7,869 nucleotides of DNA from Hyphomicrobiales bacterium (GCA_021775795.1 JAJFHB010000289.1:1-7869), one strand, 5' to 3'; counted from the stretch's first letter, positions 1 to 6,332 are shown. The notes: generated by a model not told the origin, from the letters alone. Program-made: numbers and translations.

Positions 1-914
1 ATATTTTCTTTGGCTTCAAGCGGCGAGAACAGAAAATCGCGGAAAGCAATTGCTGCTGGTGAGGGAAGCCGGTCTCGCATCATTATCCTCACGGAAACGT
101 AGCCGAAATCGTGCTTGTCTGACACCGACCTTAGCAAGCCAGCCTGAAGGTCACGCTCTGCATCACAGCCAATGACAAGGGCTGCCCCAAATCCATCACG
201 TGCCATTTCTTTTGCTACGTGGCTGTTGCTGACCTCAAAACGGCTTGAAATTTCAATCACCTCAACCGCCCCCGTACCTCTGTTTGTGGCGCGTATTTGG
301 CCTGCGCTTTGACTTGCAGTCTCGCGCCCTGCCGTAGCCGCGATGAGGCCGAGCGTCTGAATCTGGCGGTTCAAGGGCTGCCCCGGATCAGATGGAAGGG
401 ATGGTGCGCACACAAGTTTCAGCGGCAGATTGGCACAAACATCCGTTGTGTGCCTGGGTCTGTCACAGTACTCGGCCCGCAATGCAATGTCATAGGGACT
501 GGCGGTCAGATTAACCTGGCCATCATCAGCATGAATTTGCGGCAACACATTTGGGTAGGCTGTCTGAAAGCCGCGCAGGATCGGTGGCAGCCAGCTGGTT
601 GCAAGTTCTACAGGCAATGTGACCGCAACCGTGCCGTCAATCTCATCCGGTGAACTCTGGAAACGGCGGAGAGCATTTGCCGATGCATCCACCATTTCAG
701 CTGCAAATTTGAAAAGCTCCCGTCCCGTATCCGTAAGTGCCATGGAGCGGGTGCTGCGGGTTATGAGGGTGCTGCCGACAAGTTGCTCAAGATCACTTAG
801 AGCTGTACTCACCACCGGCGGACTGACTGACAACCTTTGAGCCGCAGCGCGCATTGAATCAGCGCGAACAATCTCCACAAAATAGGCGAGCAGGCGCAAT
901 TCCTTTACGGCCAT
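1..914 (-). CDS. LysR-type transcriptional regulator (3' end cut by window edge)
   Basis: I translated this directly from the minus strand; it is open to the left edge, giving 304 codons with no stop. The product reads MAVKELRLLAYFVEIVRADS at the start. Residues about 5-65 form the LysR winged helix-turn-helix: a scanning helix region with MRAAAQRLSVSPPVVSTALS, then LE.LVG..L..R..R...LT..G. The remainder (about 90 onward) resembles the periplasmic-binding-like effector domain, including a DIALRAEY stretch where LysR proteins usually have DIA(I/L)R. About 300 residues is normal for the family, so only the last few are probably missing. The start at 914 is favoured by GAGG at 921-924, six bases upstream. 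It is the last gene of a same-strand run after a TcuA-like dehydrogenase and an exporter, so it may control them, and it has its own likely promoter. The effector is unknown. Confidence 0.93.
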   Translation of the reverse strand, partial: MAVKELRLLAYFVEIVRADSMRAAAQRLSVSPPVVSTALSDLEQLVGSTLITRSTRSMALTDTGRELFKFAAEMVDASANALRRFQSSPDEIDGTVAVTLPVELATSWLPPILRGFQTAYPNVLPQIHADDGQVNLTASPYDIALRAEYCDRPRHTTDVCANLPLKLVCAPSLPSDPGQPLNRQIQTLGLIAATAGRETASQSAGQIRATNRGTGAVEVIEISSRFEVSNSHVAKEMARDGFGAALVIGCDAERDLQAGLLRSVSDKHDFGYVSVRIMMRDRLPSPAAIAFRDFLFSPLEAKEN

Positions 915-929
915 TGCAAACCTCAATTT

Positions 930-978
930 GATTGTTAGTTTTTACCTAACAATCCATTTTATAGATTTGTTTTATCTA
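930..978. promoter_or_regulatory. Probable LysR autoregulatory operator: two inverted repeats with 7-nt spacers
   Basis: GATTGTTAG (930-938) and CTAACAATC (946-954) form a perfect 9-bp inverted repeat around a 7-base spacer. A weaker copy, TAGAT (962-966) and ATCTA (974-978), has the same 7-base spacer, and its centre is 28 bp away. The strong site covers the predicted transcription start and the weak one lies between the -35 and -10 elements. AT-rich interrupted dyads next to the regulator's own start are typical of LysR binding sites. The assignment to this protein is inference. Confidence 0.55.
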
Positions 979-986
979 ATAGTAAA
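958..986 (-). promoter_or_regulatory. Predicted sigma-70 promoter of the lysR-type gene
   Basis: Read on the minus strand, TTTACT (986-981) is followed after exactly 17 bp by TATAAA (963-958). These match the -35 and -10 consensus at 4 and 5 of 6 bases. The predicted start of transcription, near 951, falls inside the inverted repeat at 930-954. The 915-990 stretch is clearly more AT-rich than the genes on both sides. I place this by eye only. It would give the regulator its own transcript although the upstream genes lie on the same strand. Confidence 0.5.
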
Positions 987-1093
987 GTTGAACCCGGCAT
1001 TCGGGCAAGTGGGTACCGATCACACCAGGAGAACCACCGGCTTCACCTCAGTCGGCAATTCGTCCGGCGCGCCGGAGTAGCCTCAAGAAAAAT

Positions 1094-2611
1094 TCAAGCC
1101 GTGGGATCAGAAGCACCTATCGCCCGGCCGGCACTTTCACCCGCAAGGCGGCCGAAAACCGCCCCCGCGGCAAGGCCGGTGCCGCCTGGATAATTGAAAT
1201 AGAAAAGTCCGCCCACCAGTTCACCAGCCGCATAGAGGTTTCCGATGGCCTGAAGATCGTTGTCGAGCACCTGGCCAGTGTTGTTGATGCGCAAGCCCCC
1301 GAACGTAAAAGTAATGCCGCAGGTAACCGCATAGGCCTCAAAGGGTGCCTCGTCGATCGTGTTCGCCCAGTTCGACTTGTCAATGTCGAGCCCTTCGGCA
1401 CAGCGCCCATCCTTGATATTCGGATCAAAGGGTCGATCTGTATTAACAGCCTCATTGTAGGCGAGCAGGCTGCGCAGCGCCTGATCCGCATCCACCCCGT
1501 CGAGCTTGCCGACAAGCTCCTCCAGTGACGATGCGGTTACCTTTGTCACCTGCCGAATGCGATACTCATCGCGAAGCAGGTGTGTAACCTTTGCATCGAA
1601 GATCTGCCAGGCAAACTGCCCGGGCTGGCGCAAGATCTCACCACCATATTTTGCATAGGTATAATTGCGGAAGTCCGCGCCTTCATCGACAAACCGTTCG
1701 CCCCTGGCATTCAGCATGACGGAAAAAGGATAGGAGTGTTTTTGAAACGCATCGCCGACCGCAAGGTCACCGAACTCAGGTGCATTCCGCTCCCATCCAA
1801 CAGCATGACATCCTGACCAGTGACCGTAGGGAGCCGCATCAATTTCGAGCGCCATGCGGATGCCATCACCGGTATTGAAGCGGCTGCCGCGCACTTTCGC
1901 CAGGTCCCAGCCGGGGCCAAGATAGCGACAGCGCCATTCCCGGTTCGCCTCAAACCCGCCGCTGGCCAGCACCACGGCCCTGGCACGAATGTCATGAGCC
2001 CGACCGTCACGCTTCACCCGAACACCGTGAACACCCGCCTCATCGGCCAGCAAAGATGTGGCCCGGGTGCCGTAGGAAATCTGGATGCCAGCCTTGTTCG
2101 CAGCCGTTGTCAAAGCTTCGACCAGCCCCGGTCCACCACCCCAGGTTTCCACCGTCAACCCGCCCCAAAACGTGAAGCGACCGTCGACCTTGAAGGCCTG
2201 CCGGCCCCAGATGGGTTGGAATCGCACTCCCTTATCGCGCATCCACAACAACGTGCCGCGGCTCTGGCGCACCAGAATTTCCACGAGTTCGGGATCGCAA
2301 CGGTATTCCGTCACACGGCCCATATCATCAAAAAACTGTTCTTCCGTGTAGGTGCCGAAGTCAGTTTGCGCCACCTCTCCACCCGTCAGGTCGGGCATCA
2401 GGGCGCGCAGGTCATCGACGCCGTCATAGACGCAACGAATTGCTCCGGCCGTGAAGCGACTGTTGCCTCCAGCCTCATCAAGGGGCGCGCGCTCAAGCAC
2501 AAGAACCGTTGCCCCTTCATCGCGCGCAGCAAGTGCTGCACAAAAAGCAGCATTGCCTGCACCAACTACGACAACATCGACTTCTGGCGGCAAATCGTTT
2601 TGCTGATTCAT
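1094..2611 (-). CDS. tcuA: FAD-dependent dehydrogenase of the tricarballylate dehydrogenase (TcuA) / fumarate reductase flavoprotein family
   Basis: The 505-residue product has the N-terminal FAD-binding Rossmann motif VVVVGAGNAAFCAALAA (about 13-29), ending in the acidic residue of VLVLER (E40), and GGNSRFTAGAIR at 48-59, a block typical of TcuA/CobZ-N proteins. Near the C-terminus, about 459-490, NLYAAGELVGG followed by NYPGGTGLAAG..FGRLAG is the second FAD-contacting block of fumarate reductase-like flavoproteins. In Salmonella TcuA oxidises tricarballylate to cis-aconitate, and the iron-sulfur/haem protein TcuB reoxidises its flavin; no tcuB is seen here. A GAGG-type site lies just before the start at 2611. 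It is 51 bases downstream of the exporter gene and probably co-transcribed. Family membership is secure, but the substrate is not: 3-ketosteroid dehydrogenases and other FAD-binding-2 enzymes share this fold. Confidence 0.85.
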   Translation of the reverse strand: MNQQNDLPPEVDVVVVGAGNAAFCAALAARDEGATVLVLERAPLDEAGGNSRFTAGAIRCVYDGVDDLRALMPDLTGGEVAQTDFGTYTEEQFFDDMGRVTEYRCDPELVEILVRQSRGTLLWMRDKGVRFQPIWGRQAFKVDGRFTFWGGLTVETWGGGPGLVEALTTAANKAGIQISYGTRATSLLADEAGVHGVRVKRDGRAHDIRARAVVLASGGFEANREWRCRYLGPGWDLAKVRGSRFNTGDGIRMALEIDAAPYGHWSGCHAVGWERNAPEFGDLAVGDAFQKHSYPFSVMLNARGERFVDEGADFRNYTYAKYGGEILRQPGQFAWQIFDAKVTHLLRDEYRIRQVTKVTASSLEELVGKLDGVDADQALRSLLAYNEAVNTDRPFDPNIKDGRCAEGLDIDKSNWANTIDEAPFEAYAVTCGITFTFGGLRINNTGQVLDNDLQAIGNLYAAGELVGGLFYFNYPGGTGLAAGAVFGRLAGESAGRAIGASDPTA

Positions 2612-2662
2612 GCGCCCCTCAAGGCGTTAAAAAGAATGTGCTGGTTTCCACAATTCGCGCAT

Positions 2663-3286
2663 TCAGTTCTGCCGCGTCAACGCCAGCCAGATGCCCCCGC
2701 CAATCAGGCAGGTGCCCGAAATACGCTCTACAAGGCGCAGGTTTCGCCGCGACAACCAGCCTCCAGCCTTACCTGACAGCACCGCATAGGCGCCATCGAG
2801 AAAAGACGCGATAATCATGAAAGTAACCCCCAGAATCAGGATCTGCGTCAGCGCATTTCCATCCCTGTCCAGAAACTGCGGAAAAAAGGCGCTGAAGAAC
2901 AAGAACAGTTTCGGGTTTGACAAAAGCACCACAAATCCCTGCCAGAAGTGGCCGCTCCGTGTCGGCTTGCTTTCCTCAGCATCTGCAAGACTGCCGTTGG
3001 ATCGCCAGAGCTTGATGCCCAGCCAGACAAGATAGGCCGCCCCGACGATACGGATGTAATCAAACGCCGTGCCGAGATACTGCATTGCGGTTTCCAGACC
3101 CAGGGCAAGCAGCAACACCACAATCACAAGGCCACACTGGGTTCCAGCGACATTCATCAATCCTGCCCGGGCGCCATGGCGCAGACTGTTGGCGATGATG
3201 AGTGTAACGGTTGGGCCCGGAACGATGACAATCGCGATACTGGCGGCAATGAAAGCAAGATGAGTAATCGGGTCGACGCCGAACAT
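2663..3286 (-). CDS. LysE/RhtB family amino-acid (or metabolite) exporter
   Basis: The 207-residue membrane protein has the length and pattern of LysE/RhtB exporters. The diagnostic N-terminal block IVPGPTVTLIIANSLRHGAR lies around residues 21-40, with PGP at 23-25, followed by G.....AGTQCG. A hydrophobic hairpin (about 52-64 and 76-93), a charged loop (about 94-113), the conserved NPK at 124-126 before LFLFFSAFFPQF, and two further hydrophobic stretches (about 149-170 and 189-203) make five to six membrane segments. These inner-membrane carriers export amino acids or related compounds using the proton gradient. GAGG lies seven bases before the start at 3286. The gene sits between a thiolase and a TcuA-like dehydrogenase and could remove a product or toxic analogue of that pathway. 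The actual substrate cannot be predicted. Confidence 0.92.
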   Translation of the reverse strand: MFGVDPITHLAFIAASIAIVIVPGPTVTLIIANSLRHGARAGLMNVAGTQCGLVIVVLLLALGLETAMQYLGTAFDYIRIVGAAYLVWLGIKLWRSNGSLADAEESKPTRSGHFWQGFVVLLSNPKLFLFFSAFFPQFLDRDGNALTQILILGVTFMIIASFLDGAYAVLSGKAGGWLSRRNLRLVERISGTCLIGGGIWLALTRQN

Positions 3287-3303
3287 GATCAGTCCTCAGC
3301 AAT

Positions 3304-3328
3304 AAAAAAACGCACCATAATAATGCGT
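3304..3328 (-). terminator. Short rho-independent terminator after the thiolase gene
   Basis: On the minus strand ACGCA (3328-3324) and TGCGT (3314-3310) form a 5-bp stem, extendable by two G-U pairs, closed by the A/T-rich loop at 3315-3323. The stem runs directly into a T tract (3310-3304). It starts 51 bases after the thiolase stop codon, and its T tract ends 17 bases before the exporter start codon. The short stem suggests partial termination, so transcription may continue into the exporter and dehydrogenase genes. Confidence 0.6.
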
Positions 3329-3378
3329 CCACAATCACCAGACTAAGCTACAGAAGGTTGCTCATTGCAAGTCGGGAT

Positions 3379-4629
3379 TCAGGCGCGCTCCAGGATCGTG
3401 ACCGTACCCACGGCCTCATCGAAACCGATAACCCCACCGCCATTTTCGACAAGAGCAAGACGCGCATCCTTCACCTGCCGAACACCAGCTTCACCGCGCA
3501 GCTGTACGATCTGTTCGTAGACCATTGAAACACCACTGGCACCGATCGGATGACCCTTGGAAACAAGACCTCCGGATGTGTTCATGGGGATCTTGCCGCC
3601 AAGTTGGGTCTCTCCGTCTTCCACAAAGGCGCCGCCCTTTCCGATTTCGCAAAACCCCATCATCTCCGCTTGATGAATTTCAACGAACGACGTTGCATCA
3701 TGCACCTCGGCAACATCAATATCGTCTGCTGACACACCGGCGGCGGTATAGGCCTTCTGGGCCGCATAATAAGTCAGCCCGGGCTCATCGAGACTACGGT
3801 ACTTGCCACCCGCCATCGCTTGGCCCTTCACCTTCACGGCGCGCTCACGCACCTGCGGCGAACACCCTTTGAGATAGTCCTCTGAACAGACAATGAGTGA
3901 TGCAGCACCGTCACCCATGGGGGCACACATGGAGCGGGTCAGTGGGAACGAAATCTCCCTATCCTGCAGAACCTCTTCCGGCGTCATGCGAAAGCGGTAT
4001 TGCGCATGTTCATTGTCGGCGCCGAAATTATGCGTCTTCGCTGCAGCAATGGCGAACTGCCGCTGTGTTGTGCCATGAGTTTTCATGTGATGGCACGCCT
4101 GCATGGCATATGTATCCATAAACACCGTCCGGTCAGGGCCGGTCTCAAACGGCTTGCCGGCGGCAGCGCCTGCAGCTTCATAATGGCGGCGCCATTCGTC
4201 CGCATCGAGTTGGTCGATGCCGCCATTGAAGGCTTCAAACTTGCCTTTTCCAGTCTCAGGATCGAACAACTTCTCTACCCCGAGCACAAGCGCCAGCTCT
4301 GCTTCTCCGGACTTTATGTCTTTCACGGCTCCGGCAAGTGCGGTTGTCCCGGTTGCACAGGCATTCTCTACATTGATAATCGGAGCCCTGTCAGGGAACA
4401 GCCCGTCACGTACCAGTGGCGTAAAACACACCTGTCCCCTGATGTTGCCCTGGCCATCCGCAAACATGGTGGCATTCCCGAACCAGCAGACATCAATCTC
4501 GTGACCGTCCCCGAATTGCGCATCCGCCAGAACGCCTAGATAAGCCTCGCGGGTCATATCTTTGTAGGACTCATTCGGACGCCTGCCAAAATTGCTTGAA
4601 TAAGCGCCGATGATGTATGCGTTTGCCAT
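3379..4629 (-). CDS. Thiolase family protein, SCP-x-like (non-specific lipid-transfer/acetyl-CoA acyltransferase type)
   Basis: I take the start at 4629 (416 residues, MANAYIIGAYSSNFGRR), because AGGA lies eight bases upstream and the family begins with this strand; the frame extends to 4785, but those extra 52 residues look like untranslated leader. The nucleophilic cysteine is in VENACATGTTAL (C91). HDATSFVEI (H310) corresponds to the HDAF/HDCF box of SCP-x-type thiolases, and GLVSKGHPIGASG (H360) is the conserved histidine block. The C-terminal box reads VENGGGVIG (about 394-402), where classical thiolases have C-x-GGG, so the second catalytic cysteine is replaced (by E395). Such thiolases cleave or form a carbon-carbon bond in acyl-CoA substrates, often branched or sterol-side-chain ones, and many work with a DUF35/OB-fold partner, absent here. 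It heads the minus-strand run with an exporter and a flavoprotein. The substrate is unknown. Confidence 0.9.
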   Translation of the reverse strand: MANAYIIGAYSSNFGRRPNESYKDMTREAYLGVLADAQFGDGHEIDVCWFGNATMFADGQGNIRGQVCFTPLVRDGLFPDRAPIINVENACATGTTALAGAVKDIKSGEAELALVLGVEKLFDPETGKGKFEAFNGGIDQLDADEWRRHYEAAGAAAGKPFETGPDRTVFMDTYAMQACHHMKTHGTTQRQFAIAAAKTHNFGADNEHAQYRFRMTPEEVLQDREISFPLTRSMCAPMGDGAASLIVCSEDYLKGCSPQVRERAVKVKGQAMAGGKYRSLDEPGLTYYAAQKAYTAAGVSADDIDVAEVHDATSFVEIHQAEMMGFCEIGKGGAFVEDGETQLGGKIPMNTSGGLVSKGHPIGASGVSMVYEQIVQLRGEAGVRQVKDARLALVENGGGVIGFDEAVGTVTILERA

Positions 4630-4645
4630 GAGAGCCATCCTGTCT

Positions 4646-4696
4646 GCGTGAACCTTTTCACGCTCTTTATGACGTTGCCGCTGCTGTCTGGCAACG
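4646..4696 (-). promoter_or_regulatory. Two tandem hairpins/palindromes in the thiolase leader
   Basis: GCGTGAA (4646-4652) and TTCACGC (4657-4663) form a perfect 7-bp inverted repeat around CCTT. Ten bases further, CGTTGCC (4673-4679) and GGCAACG (4690-4696) form a second perfect 7-bp stem with a 10-base loop. The first ends four bases upstream of the thiolase Shine-Dalgarno site (4638-4641). They could be operators for a dimeric regulator or structured mRNA affecting ribosome access. I find no convincing -10/-35 pair in the rest of the 267-bp region (4630-4896). Confidence 0.45.
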
Positions 4697-4896
4697 GTTG
4701 ACCACCCTCCTAACCTTACCGGCGCGTTTACCCTTTTCCAGCCTTTGCGGCTGCATCCATCTTGAATCAATTGCTCCGTACACACACATAAAGGTCACGG
4801 TCGTGGCAACAGCGATTCCCGCTCCACACGATTTTAAGATCCAATGCCCCCAATATCGTCAGCGATAAAAGAGAGGGGCGAAGAAGGAATGGAAAC

Positions 4897-5190
4897 ATGA
4901 ACAGAATTTTTCGCCGTTTTGCCTACTGCGTTCCGGTTGTCGCCGCAGCGCTCATTTACACTGCCATCGCCAGCACCGCTTCTGCTGCCGGTGACAATTT
5001 TTGCAGAAGCTACGCCACCAGCGCGGTCAATCAGCAAACCCGCAATATGGCTTCAAGCTGCGGATATTCCGGCGTCCGCTGGCACACTTTCTGGAGCCTG
5101 CACTACAACTGGTGCCGTGGTGAAGCTAACTGGCGCGCCAATGACGAGCACAATCTCCGGAACAGCCGTCTTGCCGCTTGCGGCGCCTGA
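4897..5190 (+). CDS. Small secreted four-cysteine protein (Hyphomicrobiales-type, unnamed family)
   Basis: The 97-residue product begins with a clear Sec signal peptide: basic MNRIFRRF, a hydrophobic core at about 9-27, and a cleavage site near ASA-A (30/31). The mature part carries C36, C55, C73 and C95, enough for two disulfides, and four tryptophans. Its pattern CxxYAxxAVxQ (36-46), N50, CGxxGxRW (55-62), HxxWC (69-73), then a charged helix ending in AAC, matches a repeat-like motif I recognise from small secreted or envelope proteins of Rhizobiales; its role is not known. It probably acts in the periplasm or envelope. AGGA at 4885-4888, eight bases before the start, supports this ATG. It diverges from the thiolase gene and converges on the solute-binding protein gene. 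No promoter was recognised. Confidence 0.85.
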   Translation: MNRIFRRFAYCVPVVAAALIYTAIASTASAAGDNFCRSYATSAVNQQTRNMASSCGYSGVRWHTFWSLHYNWCRGEANWRANDEHNLRNSRLAACGA

Positions 5191-5219
5191 TCAGCTTTCG
5201 AGCAAACCCGTTGAATTCA

Positions 5220-5251
5220 ACGTCCGGATTGCGCCTCTGCAGTCCGGACGT
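5220..5251. terminator. Strong hairpin between convergent genes, possible bidirectional terminator
   Basis: ACGTCCGGA (5220-5228) and TCCGGACGT (5243-5251) pair perfectly over 9 bp. Pairing continues inward through five more pairs, two of them G-U, to a CCTC loop (5234-5237), giving a stem of about 14 bp. It lies in the 78-bp gap between two gene ends that face each other. Neither side has a proper T tract, so it is not a textbook intrinsic terminator; it may act as an mRNA 3'-end barrier or with Rho. A 12-bp palindrome, GTTGAATTCAAC (5210-5221), abuts it. Confidence 0.5.
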
Positions 5252-5268
5252 CCCGTTATGCGCCGTTT

Positions 5269-6291
5269 TCAGCGGACAATTTCTGCAAGGTCAGGAATGA
5301 GAGCATAGGGCGCACACCGGGACATGTCCTCTTCCAGAGTGTCCCATTGCAAGGCTTTGAGCTCTTCTGGCCGAAACAATTCCATGACGTTCCGATCGCC
5401 CATTTGCGCGACCGGATTGTGGGTTTCCCGGGCCATGGATATTCGATGGCATTGAGCGGGTTCGAGCATGTAGTGCAGGAACGCTTCCGCTGTTTCTGTC
5501 GGTCGTTTACGACGGCAAATCGACGTCACTTCGACGAAGGCAATCCCACCGCGACCCCCTAGCGGGGATTTTGTCGGCGTAACGGCCTCGATTTTATAGT
5601 GCCCTTGCAGGCGCGCTACCGCAGCTGTGTAGCTCCCGCCGGAAATATAGAACCTGATTTCACCGTCGATCAGGGCCTTGTTGAGAGCATGATGATCGCC
5701 GGTAAAGATGCAGGCATCGGATTTCCAGCTGGCATATTTGGCTTTAACGGCTGCAAGTTCAGACGCCATCATGCTCTTGAAGGGATCAAGCCCACAGGCA
5801 ATTGCGGCATGCATTGCATTGAATTCCGGATAGTCCAGCATACCAAAGCTGCCGCGATGGCCGGGATCATCGGCAAGAAGGAAGCCTTCTGATCGTGCTG
5901 TCCCAGCGCTGATCAACTCAGTATTGATTACCAGATTGAACGGCCCGAAACGCTGGCAAATACCAAGAAGAGAGCTTCCATCCGGGCTCCATCCGCAGGA
6001 AAAGAACTCATCAAATTGCGGTAGCAGGTGGTCCGCGGTCTCGCCGTAATCTTCCGCAGACAGGGGAACGATCAGGTTTTCCGGATAGAGGATTGAACCG
6101 GCGTAGGGGTTGTTGATGTTGATGAGGTCCCATCGATCCTCCTGGCGCACACGCTCGACCGCCTGCATGTCACTTTCAAAACACTCTCCATGTACGATTG
6201 CATTGAGACGTTTTTCAAACGGCTCTTTAAACTGCGCCTGCTCATACCCCTGCCAGCACAGAATATTTACGTCACCACCATTCCCCGACAT
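5269..6291 (-). CDS. PotD-like (family 1) solute-binding protein without a visible signal peptide
   Basis: The start at 6291 is chosen because AGGA lies five bases upstream; the frame extends upstream to 6474, but that segment overlaps the divergent cupin gene and is not signal-like. The 340-residue product starts MSGNGGDVNILCWQGYEQAQF, where VNILCWQGY corresponds to the first beta strand of polyamine-type binding proteins (usually L.(I/V)YNW..Y). DLININNPYAG (55-65) fits the region after the first strand-helix unit, GPFNLVINTELIS (116-128) the typical central strand, and TETAEAFLHYMLEP (265-278) the C-terminal helix. PotD relatives capture spermidine, putrescine or similar molecules for ABC importers, but no permease or ATPase gene is nearby. 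There is no leader peptide and there are nine cysteines, unusual for a periplasmic protein. It may act in the cytoplasm as a sensor or binding protein, or it may be orphaned. The ligand is not predictable. Confidence 0.8.
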   Translation of the reverse strand: MSGNGGDVNILCWQGYEQAQFKEPFEKRLNAIVHGECFESDMQAVERVRQEDRWDLININNPYAGSILYPENLIVPLSAEDYGETADHLLPQFDEFFSCGWSPDGSSLLGICQRFGPFNLVINTELISAGTARSEGFLLADDPGHRGSFGMLDYPEFNAMHAAIACGLDPFKSMMASELAAVKAKYASWKSDACIFTGDHHALNKALIDGEIRFYISGGSYTAAVARLQGHYKIEAVTPTKSPLGGRGGIAFVEVTSICRRKRPTETAEAFLHYMLEPAQCHRISMARETHNPVAQMGDRNVMELFRPEELKALQWDTLEEDMSRCAPYALIPDLAEIVR

Positions 6292-6305
6292 TGCTTTCCT
6301 GACCT

Positions 6306-6332
6306 TCCCGCCATCGGCTATCCGTGGCGGGA
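6306..6332. promoter_or_regulatory. Perfect interrupted palindrome between divergent genes
   Basis: TCCCGCCA (6306-6313) and TGGCGGGA (6325-6332) form a perfect 8-bp inverted repeat around 11 bases. The inner CGG/CCG (6315-6317 with 6322-6324) can also pair, giving a stem of about 11 bp with one bulge. It is in the 89-bp region shared by the solute-binding protein and cupin genes, ending six bases from the former's Shine-Dalgarno site. A TAATAT -10-like box for the cupin lies at 6334-6339, without a good -35. It may be a shared operator or a leader hairpin. Confidence 0.5.

Noticed and set aside
297..840. Two plus-strand frames (118 and 73 codons) opposite the LysR-type gene
   Set aside because: They are antisense shadows of a gene with a clear helix-turn-helix domain, and their products show no recognisable pattern.
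1063..1076. 14-bp palindrome TCCGGCGCGCCGGA downstream of the dehydrogenase gene
   Set aside because: It has no loop and no T tract on the relevant side, so it is not a terminator. A short GC-rich self-complementary sequence like this can occur by chance in such DNA.
1820..2776. Long open frame of 318 codons on the plus strand
   Set aside because: It is antisense to the dehydrogenase and the exporter gene, both of which have clear family motifs. Its translation shows no domain and has the composition of a shadow frame.
4630..4785. 52-residue N-terminal extension of the thiolase
   Set aside because: The extension is highly basic and unlike the family, has no ribosome site, and crosses two perfect hairpins. 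The start at 4629 has a good Shine-Dalgarno site and the family's normal N-terminus.
4889..4900. Three-codon frame ATG GAA ACA TGA overlapping the start of the small secreted protein gene
   Set aside because: The AGGA site directly abuts its ATG, so initiation there is unlikely. The overlap is probably coincidental.
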